From contig NC_089448.1 in the NCBI RefSeq assembly GCF_026210795.1, positions 744,001-808,000 of the forward strand: a stretch of DNA of 64,000 nt, given 5' to 3'. The position numbers and the translations under genes are program-made. Positions 9,389-20,924 of the stretch are shown one piece after another. This stretch comes from Rhizophagus irregularis. Lineage: Eukaryota > Glomeromycota > Glomeromycetes > Glomerales > Glomeraceae. Under the pieces are notes generated by a model. That model saw only the letters and a list, made by a program, of their open reading frames with translations. It ran no database searches and had not been told where the DNA came from. The number at the start of each line of letters is the position of its first letter. Positions within the stretch are counted from its first letter, which is position 1.

Positions 9389-12300
9389 ATGCCATTTCTT
9401 TGTTCTTGTCGTATTTGTAAAATAAATTCTAAAGATGGTAACGGAAAGTGGTTGTCTACTAGAAAAACTTTTAAAAAACATCAAAAAAGAGAAAAAGCAA
9501 ATATTGAAAAAATTAATGAATCTGAAGCAGAAAGCGGATCAGAAACAAAAAGCGATAGTGAATCAATTTCAAGTTGTAACGCAGCTGAAAAAAGAAAGTT
9601 CGAAGACGATGAATCGGATAAATCAGATACAAGTTCAGAAAGCAATATTTCAAATAACGATCATGTTCCTGTAATTTTAAAAGACATACCAAAAAGGTAA
9701 TTAATTAATTGTTTTATAAAAAAAAGTAAATTTTACTTTTATTAAACATTATTGTTATAATAATACTTTAATAATCATCAAAATCATGTTAATTGCAGAT
9801 CAGAAGATTATGATGATGACGATAGCGATGAGCCATTTCTTGACAACGAAGATTATAATAATGGTAATCCAATTCCTAATAACGAAGATTACGATAAGAA
9901 TAGTGATAGGCAAAGTCTTGATAATAAAGATTGTGATGAAGAAGATGATAAAGGAGACATAGAAACTGAAAGTGATTGTTCACAAACAAGTGCATATATT
10001 TCTGAAGAGAATGATGAATTAACAGATGATGATAAAGAATTTGAGGAATCTGAAATGACAAACATAAACGATGGTACAGTTAATACTATGTTTATTGATT
10101 TTAATTTTGATAGAATAATAATATTTATTTATTTTAGATGAATTGATTCAAGGTTTACGTCTTTTACATACAAAAGTACTCCATTCAATATCTGACATCG
10201 CATTCAACAAAATACTTGATAATGTTAATTCTAATTTAACAATCTATAAGTTGAAAAAAAAATCAATAGCATAGTTCCTTTTGAACCTCATAGATACGAT
10301 ACTTGCAAAAACAGTTGTATTGCATTTACATCATCATATGAAAATTTAGCCAGTTGCCCTATTTGTGGTGAAAACAGATTTGATGATAATGGCAAACCTG
10401 TAAATACAACATTTTTTTTTCGGTAAAAGAACGCCTAATAATTCAATACAAGAATAAAGAAAGAGCCGAAGAATTACAATATAGAAGTAATTATTCCCAA
10501 AACAAAGGAGAGGAGGAAATATATGCTGATATCTTTGATGGATTGTGAGTATAATTTAATTACTAAAGTAAATTTTTTTTAAAAAAAAGGCCATTAAAAT
10601 ATGTTTCTTTCAATAGGTTATATAAGGATTTATTACAAAGGGGTTTTTTTAAAGATGAACGGGATATTGCACTATCTGGGACATGTGATGGATATCAGAT
10701 CTTTGAACAACGAACCGATGATTGTTGGGTCATCTTATTAATAAATAATAATCTTCATCCTTCTATTCGTGTAAAAAAAGAAAATCTACTGGTAACAATG
10801 ATAATACCAGGTCCCCGTTCGCCAAAGAATTTTAATTCTTTTTTATGCCCTCTTATAAAAGAATTACAAGAACTTGAAGGTATAGCTAATTTTAATATCT
10901 AATAAAAATGTATTTTTTCTATAATTGAAATTTTATTTTGTTAAATATTATAGAAGGAGTTCAATGTATAGATGGACGAACAAATGAACCTTTTATTTTA
11001 CGCGCACATTTATTAACATGGACGGGGGATGTTCCAGCGTTAAGCAAAAGCTTAAACCTCTCTGGACACAATTCGTATAAAGGTTGTCGTTTTTGTATGA
11101 TAAAAGGGACTTGTCACCCATCAAATAAACACATATACTATCCATCATCTGCTTTTTGCAATATAAGAAATCATGATGACACGATCAATATGGGAAAATT
11201 AATTGAAGAAGAAACGAATAAAGATCGAAAAGATGAAATGATCAGAGAAACAGGTATGATTTTCTTGAGAAAAAAAGTAAAAGTATACTTACATCTCTGT
11301 ATTAATTATTATTACTTTACTATACAGGAATTAAAGGGTCCAGTGAATTGTTAAAATTACAAACATTATTATTTCCATGGTCTTTCCCAACAGATATAAT
11401 GCATTTATTCTTCGAGAATGTGGCACCGTCAATGTATGCACATTGGAGTGGAAAATTTTTTTATAACAATCTATTATTGTCTAGTGATTATGAGTTATCA
11501 AAATCACAGTGGGAAAGTATTGGCATACAAATGGAAAAAGTAAAAAAAGATATGCCTATTGAAATTGGTCGCCCTCCACGTGACATATTTAAATATCATA
11601 ATGGTTACAAAGCGGTAGAATGGAGAAATTGGATAATTTTATTTTCATTACCATTACTAAAGGTGTATCTGGATAAAAGGTATTTTAATAAAAAGTAAAA
11701 AGTTAAATTAATACATTTTTAAATTTTTTTAACTAATCAAAAAGTAAATTTTACTTTTCGTTACATAATAGGCATCTTCAAGGATGGGCAAACTTTGTGA
11801 AGTCTGTAAAGCTTTGTTTAGAACCTGAAATATCTGAAGAACAAATTGATGATGTACAAATTTTGCTTAAAAAATTTTCAGATTATTATGAAAGGTAATG
11901 ATTTCTGTCTTATAATTTATAATTGTATAATAATTAAAATAATGATTAATTATTTTAGAGAGTATTATCAGAACAATGGCCAACGTTTAGCAGCATGTAA
12001 GATAAGTTTCCATTACCTCTTACATGTAGCAGATTCTATTAAATATTGTGGCCCTAGTTGGACCCATTGGCAGTTTCCTATGGAAAGGGTGTGTGGTATA
12101 TTACAACCACTCATTAAATCAAAGATCAAGCCATATAGCAACCTTGCAAATATGCTTACTTTGTTACAGCAATTTTATATGTTACCATTTTTTTCTATCT
12201 CAAAAGCTATTTTCAAAGAAAAACCGCTAAAACAATGGAGTAAGGAACGGGTCTTTAGTACTGAAGGGTATGAAGAAGAATTTTATTCCCCTTCTACTCA

Positions 12301-12995
12301 ATATTCTCTGCTAAGCCAAGAACACAAACATCTGATTAAATTTTACGAAGGATCAAGCAATATAAATCGTAATGATTTAGAAATGGTAATATAAAGCTTT
12401 ATTTTATTTAATTTTAAATTCATCATTACAATAACAAAATAATTTCGTTTTTTAGGAGGTTAATAATTATGGTGTAAGATATGGAAGATTAAGAACTTCA
12501 GATGGACAATATATTAGTAGCTGTTGTATAAAAAAGAAATAATAAAATTGCAAGAAATAATTATTGTGCTCAGGTAAAATTTATAATCTTTGATTACTAT
12601 CATTGCTATTTTTTTATTTTTTTGATATAATTTTAATATTGATTTTATATTTTATTTATAAATATTTTTAGATAAGACGCACAATAGATAAACTTGCCCA
12701 CAGACCCAATGCGCCTCCTCAACTCGTTATTGTAGATATATATGGAATCGTAAATTATTATCTTGTCCATGAATTCAACCATCAGGTTTACATGTTAGCC
12801 TATGTACAATTAACATCAAAAATTGTAGAAGATGAATATGGATGTAAACATTTTACTCAATTCAGATCAAAAGAATTTATCGATGTAAGATGTTTAGATC
12901 ATTGTATAGGTTTTGCTAAAATAGATAATAGATATTATATAATTGATAAAGAAAATGCATTTGATGACTCTAATTGGGAAAATATTGGGCATTGA
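9389..12995 (+). pseudogene. Tnp2/CACTA-like (Plavaka-type) transposase gene with three frameshifts
   Basis: Ten exons can be placed with GT-AG sites and matching phase: 9389-9696, 9799-10073, 10138-10544, 10617-10879, 10954-11253, 11328-11679, 11772-11894, 11959-12385, 12456-12573 and 12672-12995. The product starts with a Cys-rich piece ('MPFLCSCRICKI') and a long acidic, Ser-rich region. Then come Tnp2-family landmarks: a zinc-knuckle-like 'CKNSC...CPICG' region (exon 3), 'LSGTCDGYQIF' and 'IPGPRSPKNFNSFL' (exon 4), 'GDVPALSKSLNLSGHNS' with 'GCRFC' (exon 5), 'FPTDIMHLFFENV' (exon 6) and 'HWQFPMERVCG' (exon 8). Frame breaks occur at homopolymers: the A-run near 10253-10261, the T-run near 10411-10421, and an A-rich run near 12533-12541. 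This is a cut-and-paste DNA transposase. The breaks mean either inactivation or sequencing errors. Terminal inverted repeats were not found by eye. Confidence 0.75.
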
Positions 12996-13524
12996 TTTCT
13001 TGCAGCAGTTCGCACTTATAATAAAACTTTTTATGTTCTAGTAAAAAACCCGATAATTAAGAATATTTGTTGTATATTGATTAATTTCTAAAAATAGCTA
13101 AACACGAATAAGATTATCCCATTAACTTTATTTGTATCTAAAAATAGTTAAACACGGATAAGCGATGATGAAATAGATGAAATACCTATTATAAGCAAAA
13201 CATTTCACTGTTTTTTTATTTTACTTTTCTCTTTTCTGATAAAATATTGGTAATAAGTCTATGTTATTCTGGTAATAAGTCTATATTATTTATAAACTTA
13301 CTGACGAAAAATATTTTACCAGGAATAAAGGATACAAGATACAAAACCTTGAATTTCTGGAATTAGAAAGTTTTAATTAACCCTACTTAGAAGAGAAGCT
13401 GACTATATTACAGGGAGAGACGGTATGAATACATAAATTTTCCACCACAATATCAATTATCCAATAGTTAGTTACTGTCGAAATTAATATTAACTGATTC
13501 TTTTATTTTTTCTATTTTAATGTA
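12996..13524. other. 3' flank of the transposase
   Basis: No gene. It contains a short direct repeat, 'CTAAAAATAG(C/T)TAAACACG' followed by (A/G)ATAAG, near 13089 and 13139, and a small duplication of 'GGTAATAAGTCTAT' around 13250-13285. Confidence 0.5.
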
Positions 13525-14019
13525 GCCGTGTCAGGTGTTAACTGTAGAATGTAGACGTGTATAAGTATTTTTTTATGTTTATTAACAGGTATGCATCAAA
13601 CTTTATTGTATTGGATTTAAAATTAAATAATTAAATTACTAATATACCTTTTTCCCCTCTTTAACAAGTACATTAAATTAAATAGGTCCGTGTCGAGGTG
13701 TTAATTGTAGACGTGTATAAGTATTTTTTACTTAAAAATTATGTTTATTAAACAGGTATGCATCAAACTTTATTGTATTGGATTTAAAATTAAATAACTA
13801 AATTACTAATATAACTTTTTCCCCTCTTTAACAAGTACATTAAATTAAATAGGTCCGTGTCGAGGTGTTAATTGTAGACGTGTATAAGTATTTTTTACTT
13901 AAAAATTATGTTTATTAAACAGGTATGCATCAAACTTTATTGTATTGGATTTAAAATTAAATAACTAAATTACTAATATAACTTTTTCCCCTCTTTAATA
14001 AGTACATTAAATTAAATGG
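13525..14019. repeat. Minisatellite of about 167 bp, three tandem copies
   Basis: Copies begin at 13525, 13686 and 13853, giving periods of about 161, 167 and 167 bp; the array ends at 14019. Each contains 'GTAGACGTGTATAAGTATTTT', 'AGGTATGCATCAAACTTTAT' and 'CCCCTCTTTAA'. The second and third copies are almost identical. It lies 0.5 kb beyond the transposase and may be a subterminal repeat of that element or an independent satellite. Confidence 0.85.
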
Positions 14020-15119
14020 GTCTCGAGTTATTGTGTAATGGGTATGAAAAATAAGTTTTCCTAACTGTATCTTCTTTTCTTTATTTATTTTATTCTTTAT
14101 TTATTTTCGTTTTATATAGTTTCAGAAATATGAAATTAAACATTTTACTTTACTATAGAAATTATTTGTATCATTGGTTATTAGCATAGCCTTTAAAATG
14201 TACACGAATTATTATTGAAATATAATCAAACCATATCGATATTGTATTTATATACTAAAAATATCATTATTATCAAATGTAAAAATGTAATTAAAATAAT
14301 CTTTAATGCAAGTAAAAATGTATGCTATTTTTAATTAAAAGATACATAAAATATTATTTTATTTGAACTAAATTGACCTTTAAAACTACTAAAAATATAT
14401 GTTATTTCTAATTGAAATATTATTAAAATATATGCAAAATACAATTGAATCATATTTATAATACACTGAAAATGGGCTTTAAATATACTTAAATATATAT
14501 AATAACACGAAATAAAATTATCCTGAAATTAAGTAGAAATTAATGACATAAAATTTGCACTTAAAATATACTTAAAGAGGCAAAATTTAAGGGTGTTTTA
14601 TGAGCTTTTTACATATTAAATACAGTATATTTAAACATAATTTTAGCATTATTTATGGATATAAATATCTTACATAAAATATACTAAAATTATATTTAAT
14701 TTATACTTATAATATACATGATTATATAGTTAAATATTCTTAAAATTCAGTATATTTTCAGTATATTTTCAGTATGCGATTTTTCTTACTGGGCTGCCTA
14801 AACTTCTCCAAAATTCTACGATTAGTTTCTCTAAGATTTTACTATAATTTTATTATAGTTTTGGCAAAGTTTTGGCAGTTTCAGCATTTATAATAAGTTT
14901 CGTTAGGTTTTGCCTTTCTCCAGAGTTTCGCCAACTTTTTAATAAGACTTTCATATAGTTTTGGCAAAGTTTCGCTATTTCGGCATTTCACCAACTTGCC
15001 AAAACCCCCTAGTTTCTCCAGTAACTTTACCTGGACTTTAGGATTAAATCTTTAGTAAACATGTATCTACAATATTTTAATTGTAGATTAATTGCAATTT
15101 GCGATATTGCAGAATATTG
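14020..15119. other. Very AT-rich non-coding DNA
   Basis: No gene. 14200-14770 is dense in TATACT/AGTATA and TTAAATATA words, including 'TTCAGTATATTTTCAGTAT'. 14860-15005 repeats 'TTTTGGCAAAGTTT' and 'TTTCGCCAACTT' in both orientations, suggesting a decayed element. Confidence 0.5.
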
Positions 15120-15235
15120 CAGATTTTGAAGAATAATTATTTGCAAATTTGCAATCACAAATAATCTGCAAATTTGCAAATAATCCACAAATCTGCAAAT
15201 AATCTGCAAACAATTGCAAATCTGCAAATATCTGT
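15120..15235. repeat. Short TGCAAAT-rich tandem repeat
   Basis: Degenerate repeats of 'AATCTGCAA' and 'AAATTTGCAA' fill about 115 bp. The same words appear in both orientations, so the block can fold on itself. Confidence 0.7.
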
Positions 15236-15290
15236 AAAATTCATAAATATATATAATACTTTAACTAAAGTTTCATATCAAAAATAAAGA

Positions 15291-15597
15291 GTTTTGATAG
15301 GACCCTGGATATCTAATATAAAGGTCATAATGGACTTTTGGCCAAAAACACCCCTTTTTGCTGAAACTCAAAAAATCGTTTTTTGTAAATATCTCAGCAT
15401 CAAGTAATTCAATTTTAATGAACTTTTTTTTATTTTGTAGCCCCATTTAGCTCTACAATTTTAAAAAAAGTTCATCAAAATTGGACCACTGAATGCTGAG
15501 ATATTTACAAAAACGATTTCCCCCTGAAAAATGGGCCAATCTGCCGAAAGTGTGACTTATGACCTGTTTTGGAGATATCCGGGGTCCTGTTTTGATG
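15291..15597. mobile_element. Foldback (long inverted repeat) element of about 300 bp
   Basis: The two halves are imperfect inverted copies meeting near 15446. The outer arm 'GGACCCTGGATATCT' (15303) pairs with 'AGATATCCGGGGTCC' (ending 15587). An inner segment 'GTAAATATCTCAGCAT' pairs with 'ATGCTGAGATATTTAC', and 'AATGAACTTTTTTT' pairs with 'AAAAAAAGTTCAT'. Nearly the whole length is alignable, so a transcript would form one long hairpin. There is no coding capacity. The best fit is a foldback/MITE-type element; a regulatory hairpin RNA is possible. Confidence 0.75.
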
Positions 15598-17167
15598 TTA
15601 AAATAGGACTCTGCTTACTAAAGTTCTGAACAGATCAGTTTAGTTCAGTTTTAGTAAGAAACTAGAATCAGCCTAACATTCAGTTTTGATTTCAGTTTAA
15701 TTCTTTGGCTTTAAGCTCAAACCAGAACTAAGACCAAATTTTTAACCTAAATCAAACTGAAATTATGATTCAGTTTTAATACAATAAATAATTAGATGAT
15801 TAAAAAATCATCAATTTTTTTTTGTAAAAAAAAAATTTATTCTCTAAACTTTAAGTTTTTTGCATTTTTTTATGAAAGGTAAAATTTTTTTTTAGTTTAT
15901 TGTTTCTTTTTATTCCTTTTTGCATTCTATTTTGCTAAATTTGTATATTTCTTTTCTTTTAGGTCTCAATTCTTGAGGCTCTTCATGAAAGACAAGTATT
16001 ACTTTTTTTTGTTTTTTTTTTTAGTTTCCATTTTTAATTTCATACACTTCTTTTTTTCTTCGTTTAATTTCCATTCCTTGAGATTTTTCTTGTGAAAGGT
16101 TCCAGTTCTTTGAAAAGATAAGTATTTCTTTTTAACTTTGTATGCCTCTCCTTTTTCTTCATTTAGATTTTCTATTTCTTGCGATTCTTCTTATAAGTTA
16201 ATTCTTACCTTAATCCATACCTTAATCCATATTCTAATTCTTGCCCTAATCTACACTCTAATTTTTATCTTAATTCATACCCTAAATTCTCTATTTAATT
16301 TTATGCTTTTTTTGCTCTATTGTTAAACTTTTCATTTCATTTGAACTTAAATGATACTCAACTCTTGTTTTTTTATAGGAAAATCCTTTTTGTAAAGCAT
16401 ATTATTCCAGATGACTTTCTAGTTGTTTCTATATCTGAAACTTTGCATCTAAAACCAATATAATACAAAATTTATTTTCCTCATTACTAGAAGTGGAATT
16501 TTTATTAATATATTCACAACAGTCCATTATTAAAATGTGTAATAAAAGAAAAGGAGATAGGTTAATGAAAAAGAAAAAAAATTAAAAAAGGCAATTCATG
16601 AGAAAAAAAGTTTATTAATAGTTTAATCAAATGATGTCATAATAATAATTCACATGATTAGGTGAAATCACCTGTGGTGATGGCTAGTTTTTTTATTATA
16701 TCAAAATTTTATTTAGTAGTAATAATAAACTTAAATTTACTTTTATTTATGAATTCAATTAGTAATTTTATATTTTGTAAAGATTATTAAGTAATTGAAG
16801 AGTTTATTTAAGAATTATTAAATATCTGATAAATATTATAAATATTTTATAATTGATATATTATTATAATTGCTATAACAAATATTAGAATTTTTGATTT
16901 ATAACTTACTTATATATAGCCCTAAAATGCAAAAAGATGGTAAGCTCCTATTTGGTATAGCAATAGAAGAATTTGATAAGATTAATCTTGGCCAGAGAGA
17001 GGGAAGGAGAATTAGAGGGTAATAAAAGTAAAAGAGTGATGAATTATAATGTCTTTTATTCTTTATATTGATTAATTTAATAGATTTGCAATTTGCAAAC
17101 ATAAATGTAAATTAATTTTGGTAGTTGGTACTTCATTACTAAGTTTAGATCCTAATTTAATTAATAA
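15598..17167. other. Repeat-rich non-coding region
   Basis: No gene seen. 15620-15780 repeats 'CAGTTTTGATT'/'TTCAGTTTTA'. 15900-16190 carries three degenerate copies of a T-rich block with 'TTGAG' and 'CTTCTTTTT'. The 12-bp satellite at 16209-16292 is listed separately. The rest is AT-rich. Confidence 0.45.
16209..16292. repeat. 12-bp satellite, seven units
   Basis: Seven successive 12-mers fit the pattern YYTAATYYWWRY, for example 'CTTAATCCATAC', 'CCTAATCTACAC' and 'CTTAATTCATAC'. The CCTAA/CTTAA core resembles degenerate telomeric DNA, but the period and divergence do not match a real telomere. Confidence 0.7.
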
Positions 17168-17475
17168 AACCGGTTAAAATTTCTCAAAAATCGGTTAATC
17201 GATTAATTTCTGGTCAGATTATTTAATGCGGCCCAGAGATGTGAAATTTCGGTCACGTGTTTCCATACTAAAATTTTAATATTACAATATAAATTAATAA
17301 ATATACCTTCAGCAAATTAGTAATCGGTTAAGACTCGTTTCATAATCGGTTTAAGCTCTTTTTGGTCAGTTCCAACTTCGAGCCATAATAAAATCATAAT
17401 AATTTTCCGAAACTTCTGGAAATTCATTAACCGATTAATTAATTCGGTTGTTTTTTGATCGGTTCCAACCCTTAA
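17168..17475. repeat. Element with AACCGATT-type inverted ends, related to 29330-29395
   Basis: The left part carries 'AATCGGTTAATCGATTAATT' and the right part 'ATTAACCGATTAATTAATTC' followed by 'GATCGGTTCCAACCC', an imperfect inverted repeat. Inside, 17205-17262 ('TTTAATGCGG...CCAGAGATGTG...CGGTCACGTGTT') matches 29340-29388, so this is a dispersed repeat. It is probably a small non-autonomous DNA element. Confidence 0.5.
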
Positions 17476-17966
17476 ATAATTTCATAAGTAGTTATATTAA
17501 ACCTTTAAGATAATCACACATTTCTCAAATTTAATTTATAAAGGAATTATAAGGCCGTGGTATTATTTTACAGTAGGAATTAATTTCACGATCATTAACA
17601 ATATAAAAGAAATTAAGGTCAGTGATAATGTTTTCGAACATATAAAAGATTTGATCATTGGAATTTTTACTGACAAAAGTATGAGCAAATATTGTGTTGA
17701 TGCAATATTTAACATTGGACTGAAAATATATATATTTTAGTATCACAACTAAAAAAATTTGATTTTGTTACAAATATTTGTGTTATACAAATTTAAACGT
17801 AATGAAACAAACAAAAAATTAATTGCAATATCCATTTATGGTTTTTTATGCTCATAAAAGAAATTTCCCGGCCCATTGATAAAAAAGATACCAAAATTTT
17901 GGCAAATGTTATTCGGAAATCTCCAGTATATTTTGAAACTATTCAATGCTTCTTACATAGTAAAGT

Positions 17967-18701
17967 TCATTGCATAGGAACAGCATTATTAATTTGTTCT
18001 CTTTCTTGATTTCGTTCATGACGTTCGCTATGCCCAATTACATTCCATAAAGTAAGACGATGAAGTGATGATAATTTTTGGTTTACGTACCGCACATTAG
18101 TCAATCAAATGTCACATGAAGAAAAGGTTATAACGGTAAGAATGGAAACAAAAAAGATAACTATTTTTGTGATTGTATTTTCAGACAAAGTTTTTCATAT
18201 TTTGTCTCTGATGCTTTCTTTTTCTATTATTAACAGTAAGTTTTCGTTTTAAAGATTTCTGACAACATTCCACGAAAAAACTTTGTAATGAAATCTGAAA
18301 ATGTGTGGTAATATTCGCAAAGTGATCCTGGTGAGTTTAACGTTAATAAATCTTTTTCATATTTACTGCCTCGCGTGATTTCCAAGAGTTTAATTCCAAA
18401 ATTTTGACCCAAACTTTTCACAGTCGATTGTTCTGTATCGTCATTTTGAATATTATTTTTGAGGAATGTATCAAGGAAAAGAGTTTGTATTATGAAAAGA
18501 TTAAGGGTTTCATCTGATTCACAGTAGATGGCGTAATTTTAGTTGGAGGTTTTTTAGTTTGTGAATTAGTTGATGTAGGAAGAAAAGGGAGAACAGCTTC
18601 AACAATAAATTTAAAAATTTTCCTTTTTTTTTTGAATTTTCGTTTGTATGAGATATCTGAATAAGCCCAATTAGCAATAAATTTGATTCCTTTTGTGACA
18701 A
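17967..18701 (-). pseudogene. Decayed coding remnants, family not recognised
   Basis: On the minus strand several short segments look coding but are not joined by one frame: 18701-18519 and on toward 18230 (Lys/Ser/Pro-rich), and a C-terminal piece ending at the stop 17967 with 'SSLHRLTLWNVIGHSE' and 'ERNQEREQINNAVPMQ'. Stops and frame changes separate them. This could be the tail of a degraded gene or transposon. Function unknown. Confidence 0.3.
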
Positions 18702-20924
18702 CTTGCTCGTGTAATTTGTCTTAAATGTAATTTGATTTTTTACCTCAGCCTATACGTTCGTGAAGAATATATGTCCGCCTGATCGTTCATAACTGGTACT
18801 GTACAACAAAATGCATCTTGGTTTTTTTTAATGTTAATGATCGTTCTGATATAACAAGATTCTCTCAATGCATTAAAATACACCAACCCATTGCAAATAA
18901 TCTATTAATCAACCAGGAATAGTTACTGAATCCTTCTCCTAAGTTATATATTTTTTACATCCTAATACATCTTCGATGTTGAACTATTGCGTCCATAACC
19001 GTAAATTTTTCGTTACATTTTTTTTTTGTTTTTGTTGATTTTGATCATATGAAAAACGTGAATCACAAATCCTTAAATAATCATTATTGACTCGTTGAAC
19101 TGCATCTTGGTCTATTTGCCATGTTCCATATAAATTTCGTATCGTTTAGTGGAATGCAATAAAAAACGAATAATCTAATGTTATGAGTTTTTATAACTTT
19201 ATTTTTTTTTTTCAATCTTCCCAAATTCTAAATATTATGATTTATTTATTTTGAGAGAAAAAATAAAGGAGGAATGCGGAGCGATACAAATTTTTTCTCA
19301 TGAAAAAAAAAGTGGCTTCGCTATGATCACAAGGAGATGACAGTGAAAAAGAAATCTCACCCAATTTTTCGTAACTTTTTTTATAGAATCCCTATATCTC
19401 ATACTTCCTTACAGAGGTATATGAAATCAACAAATCATCATCTTAAAAAAAAAATACATGACAAATCTTACATCTTTATAAACAAAAAAAAAACAAACAA
19501 AAAAAATTATTTTATTCTAATTTTAATAAAAAATGAGTATGAAAAAAGGGGGAATTTAATTATTTCTCAAAACGGTTCAGACTTCAGATCCATATAATTT
19601 ATAATTTACAAGGAAAAAACCCGTTGATTGCAATTTACAACGGGTTTAAATTGTTTACAAATTGTAAAAAAAATTAAAACTAAGATGGAAAAATTCTTTT
19701 TTACTCGTATAACAAACAAATAAAAATGGATTTTATTGATACACAAAAAAAAAAATTTTTTTTTTATTTAAATGCACGCCCTCCTATGGAGAACTAATCT
19801 AAAATCCAATTGGAAATAGTAATCGAAAAGGAATAGGAACAGGAATCCCAATCCGAATCGATTACCTACTCTAAGAACTAAGATATAACTTTTCACCGTA
19901 TTATCCTCCTATTTCGGCCAGGCAGATCCAACTAAAAAAGAGTATACGTTGCAAGATCTTGACTCGAGAACTTTATGGGAACATAAAAAAATAATATAAA
20001 ATCCTTTTAATAAAATTCATAAAAGGTATTTTGTAAAACATCTCACAGATTACAGAATAGGAAAAAAAATACCACTTGTTTTATATACTACAAGCAATAG
20101 GCAACTTTCTATAGGCTGAGACATAAAAAAATGTTACATTGTACAAATGCGATGTTACCTATAACTTAGAATTTTTAATTTTGGCCAAATTTAGGCACTG
20201 GAATAATACTTTATTGACCACTATAAAAATAGAAGTTCAATTTTATTGAATTCTTAAAACTAATATGTAGAAAAAAGAACGATTATTATGTAACAATGTT
20301 GTACCAACAATATTTATTATGATATCAAAAAAAATGTATTATGATATTGACATTCTCGTATTGAAAACTTTTATTGGAAGTTTTCAATGATTATGTTTTA
20401 ATATCAAATAAATTTTGTCGAGTTTCAAATCCAATTCTTTTTAATGGAATTTCCAATTCCATTAAGTTTTACTAAAAATTTCAAATACACATCATTTAAG
20501 ATACATACAACTCTATAATCTAGTTATCTTGAATAAATAAATAAATAGATGTATATATATATATTTTAATATAATCTAAAGCTGTTACTGCAAATTAGAG
20601 ATTTGGGATTTTCAGTAAAATGTTGTAACCAAAATTCGGTCACAATCAATTATTCAGACCAGTTGCTATTTCAATATGATTTTGATTAATTTTTTTCAAA
20701 TATAGATAATACAATGAAAATGGTGCAAATATTTAGATTATTAAAGATGACTATTGTAAATTACCATATTTAAAATCTTGTAGCATGATGTGACTTATTG
20801 ACGATGATCGTTGCTTGATCATAAACGTATTTTTTTTATATATAAACATTAACGAACAGCAGGATATTTCAACTTAATTTTTTTTAAAAAAAACTTATCC
20901 TTAATATTTTGATTATCAACTGCA
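18702..20924. other. Gene-free region upstream of the channel gene
   Basis: No supportable gene. It contains a perfect 10-bp-stem hairpin at 19617-19647, an A11-T11 junction at 19745-19766, and AT-rich DNA up to the ATG at 20925. Stretches of mixed composition at 19780-19990 have no convincing ORF. Confidence 0.45.
19617..19647. other. Perfect 10-bp stem hairpin
   Basis: AAACCCGTTG (19617-19626) and CAACGGGTTT (19638-19647) are exact reverse complements around an 11-nt AT-rich loop. No T-tract or RNA gene context is visible. It is unusually GC-containing for the neighbourhood. Confidence 0.7.

Noticed and set aside
15027-15227. Minus-strand frame rich in 'QIC' residues
   Set aside because: Translation of the TGCAAAT simple repeat.
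16209-16292. Telomere
   Set aside because: Units are 12 bp and divergent; only isolated CCCTAA hexamers occur.
19617-19647. Rho-independent-type terminator
   Set aside because: The hairpin is perfect, but the genome is eukaryotic and no T-tract follows.
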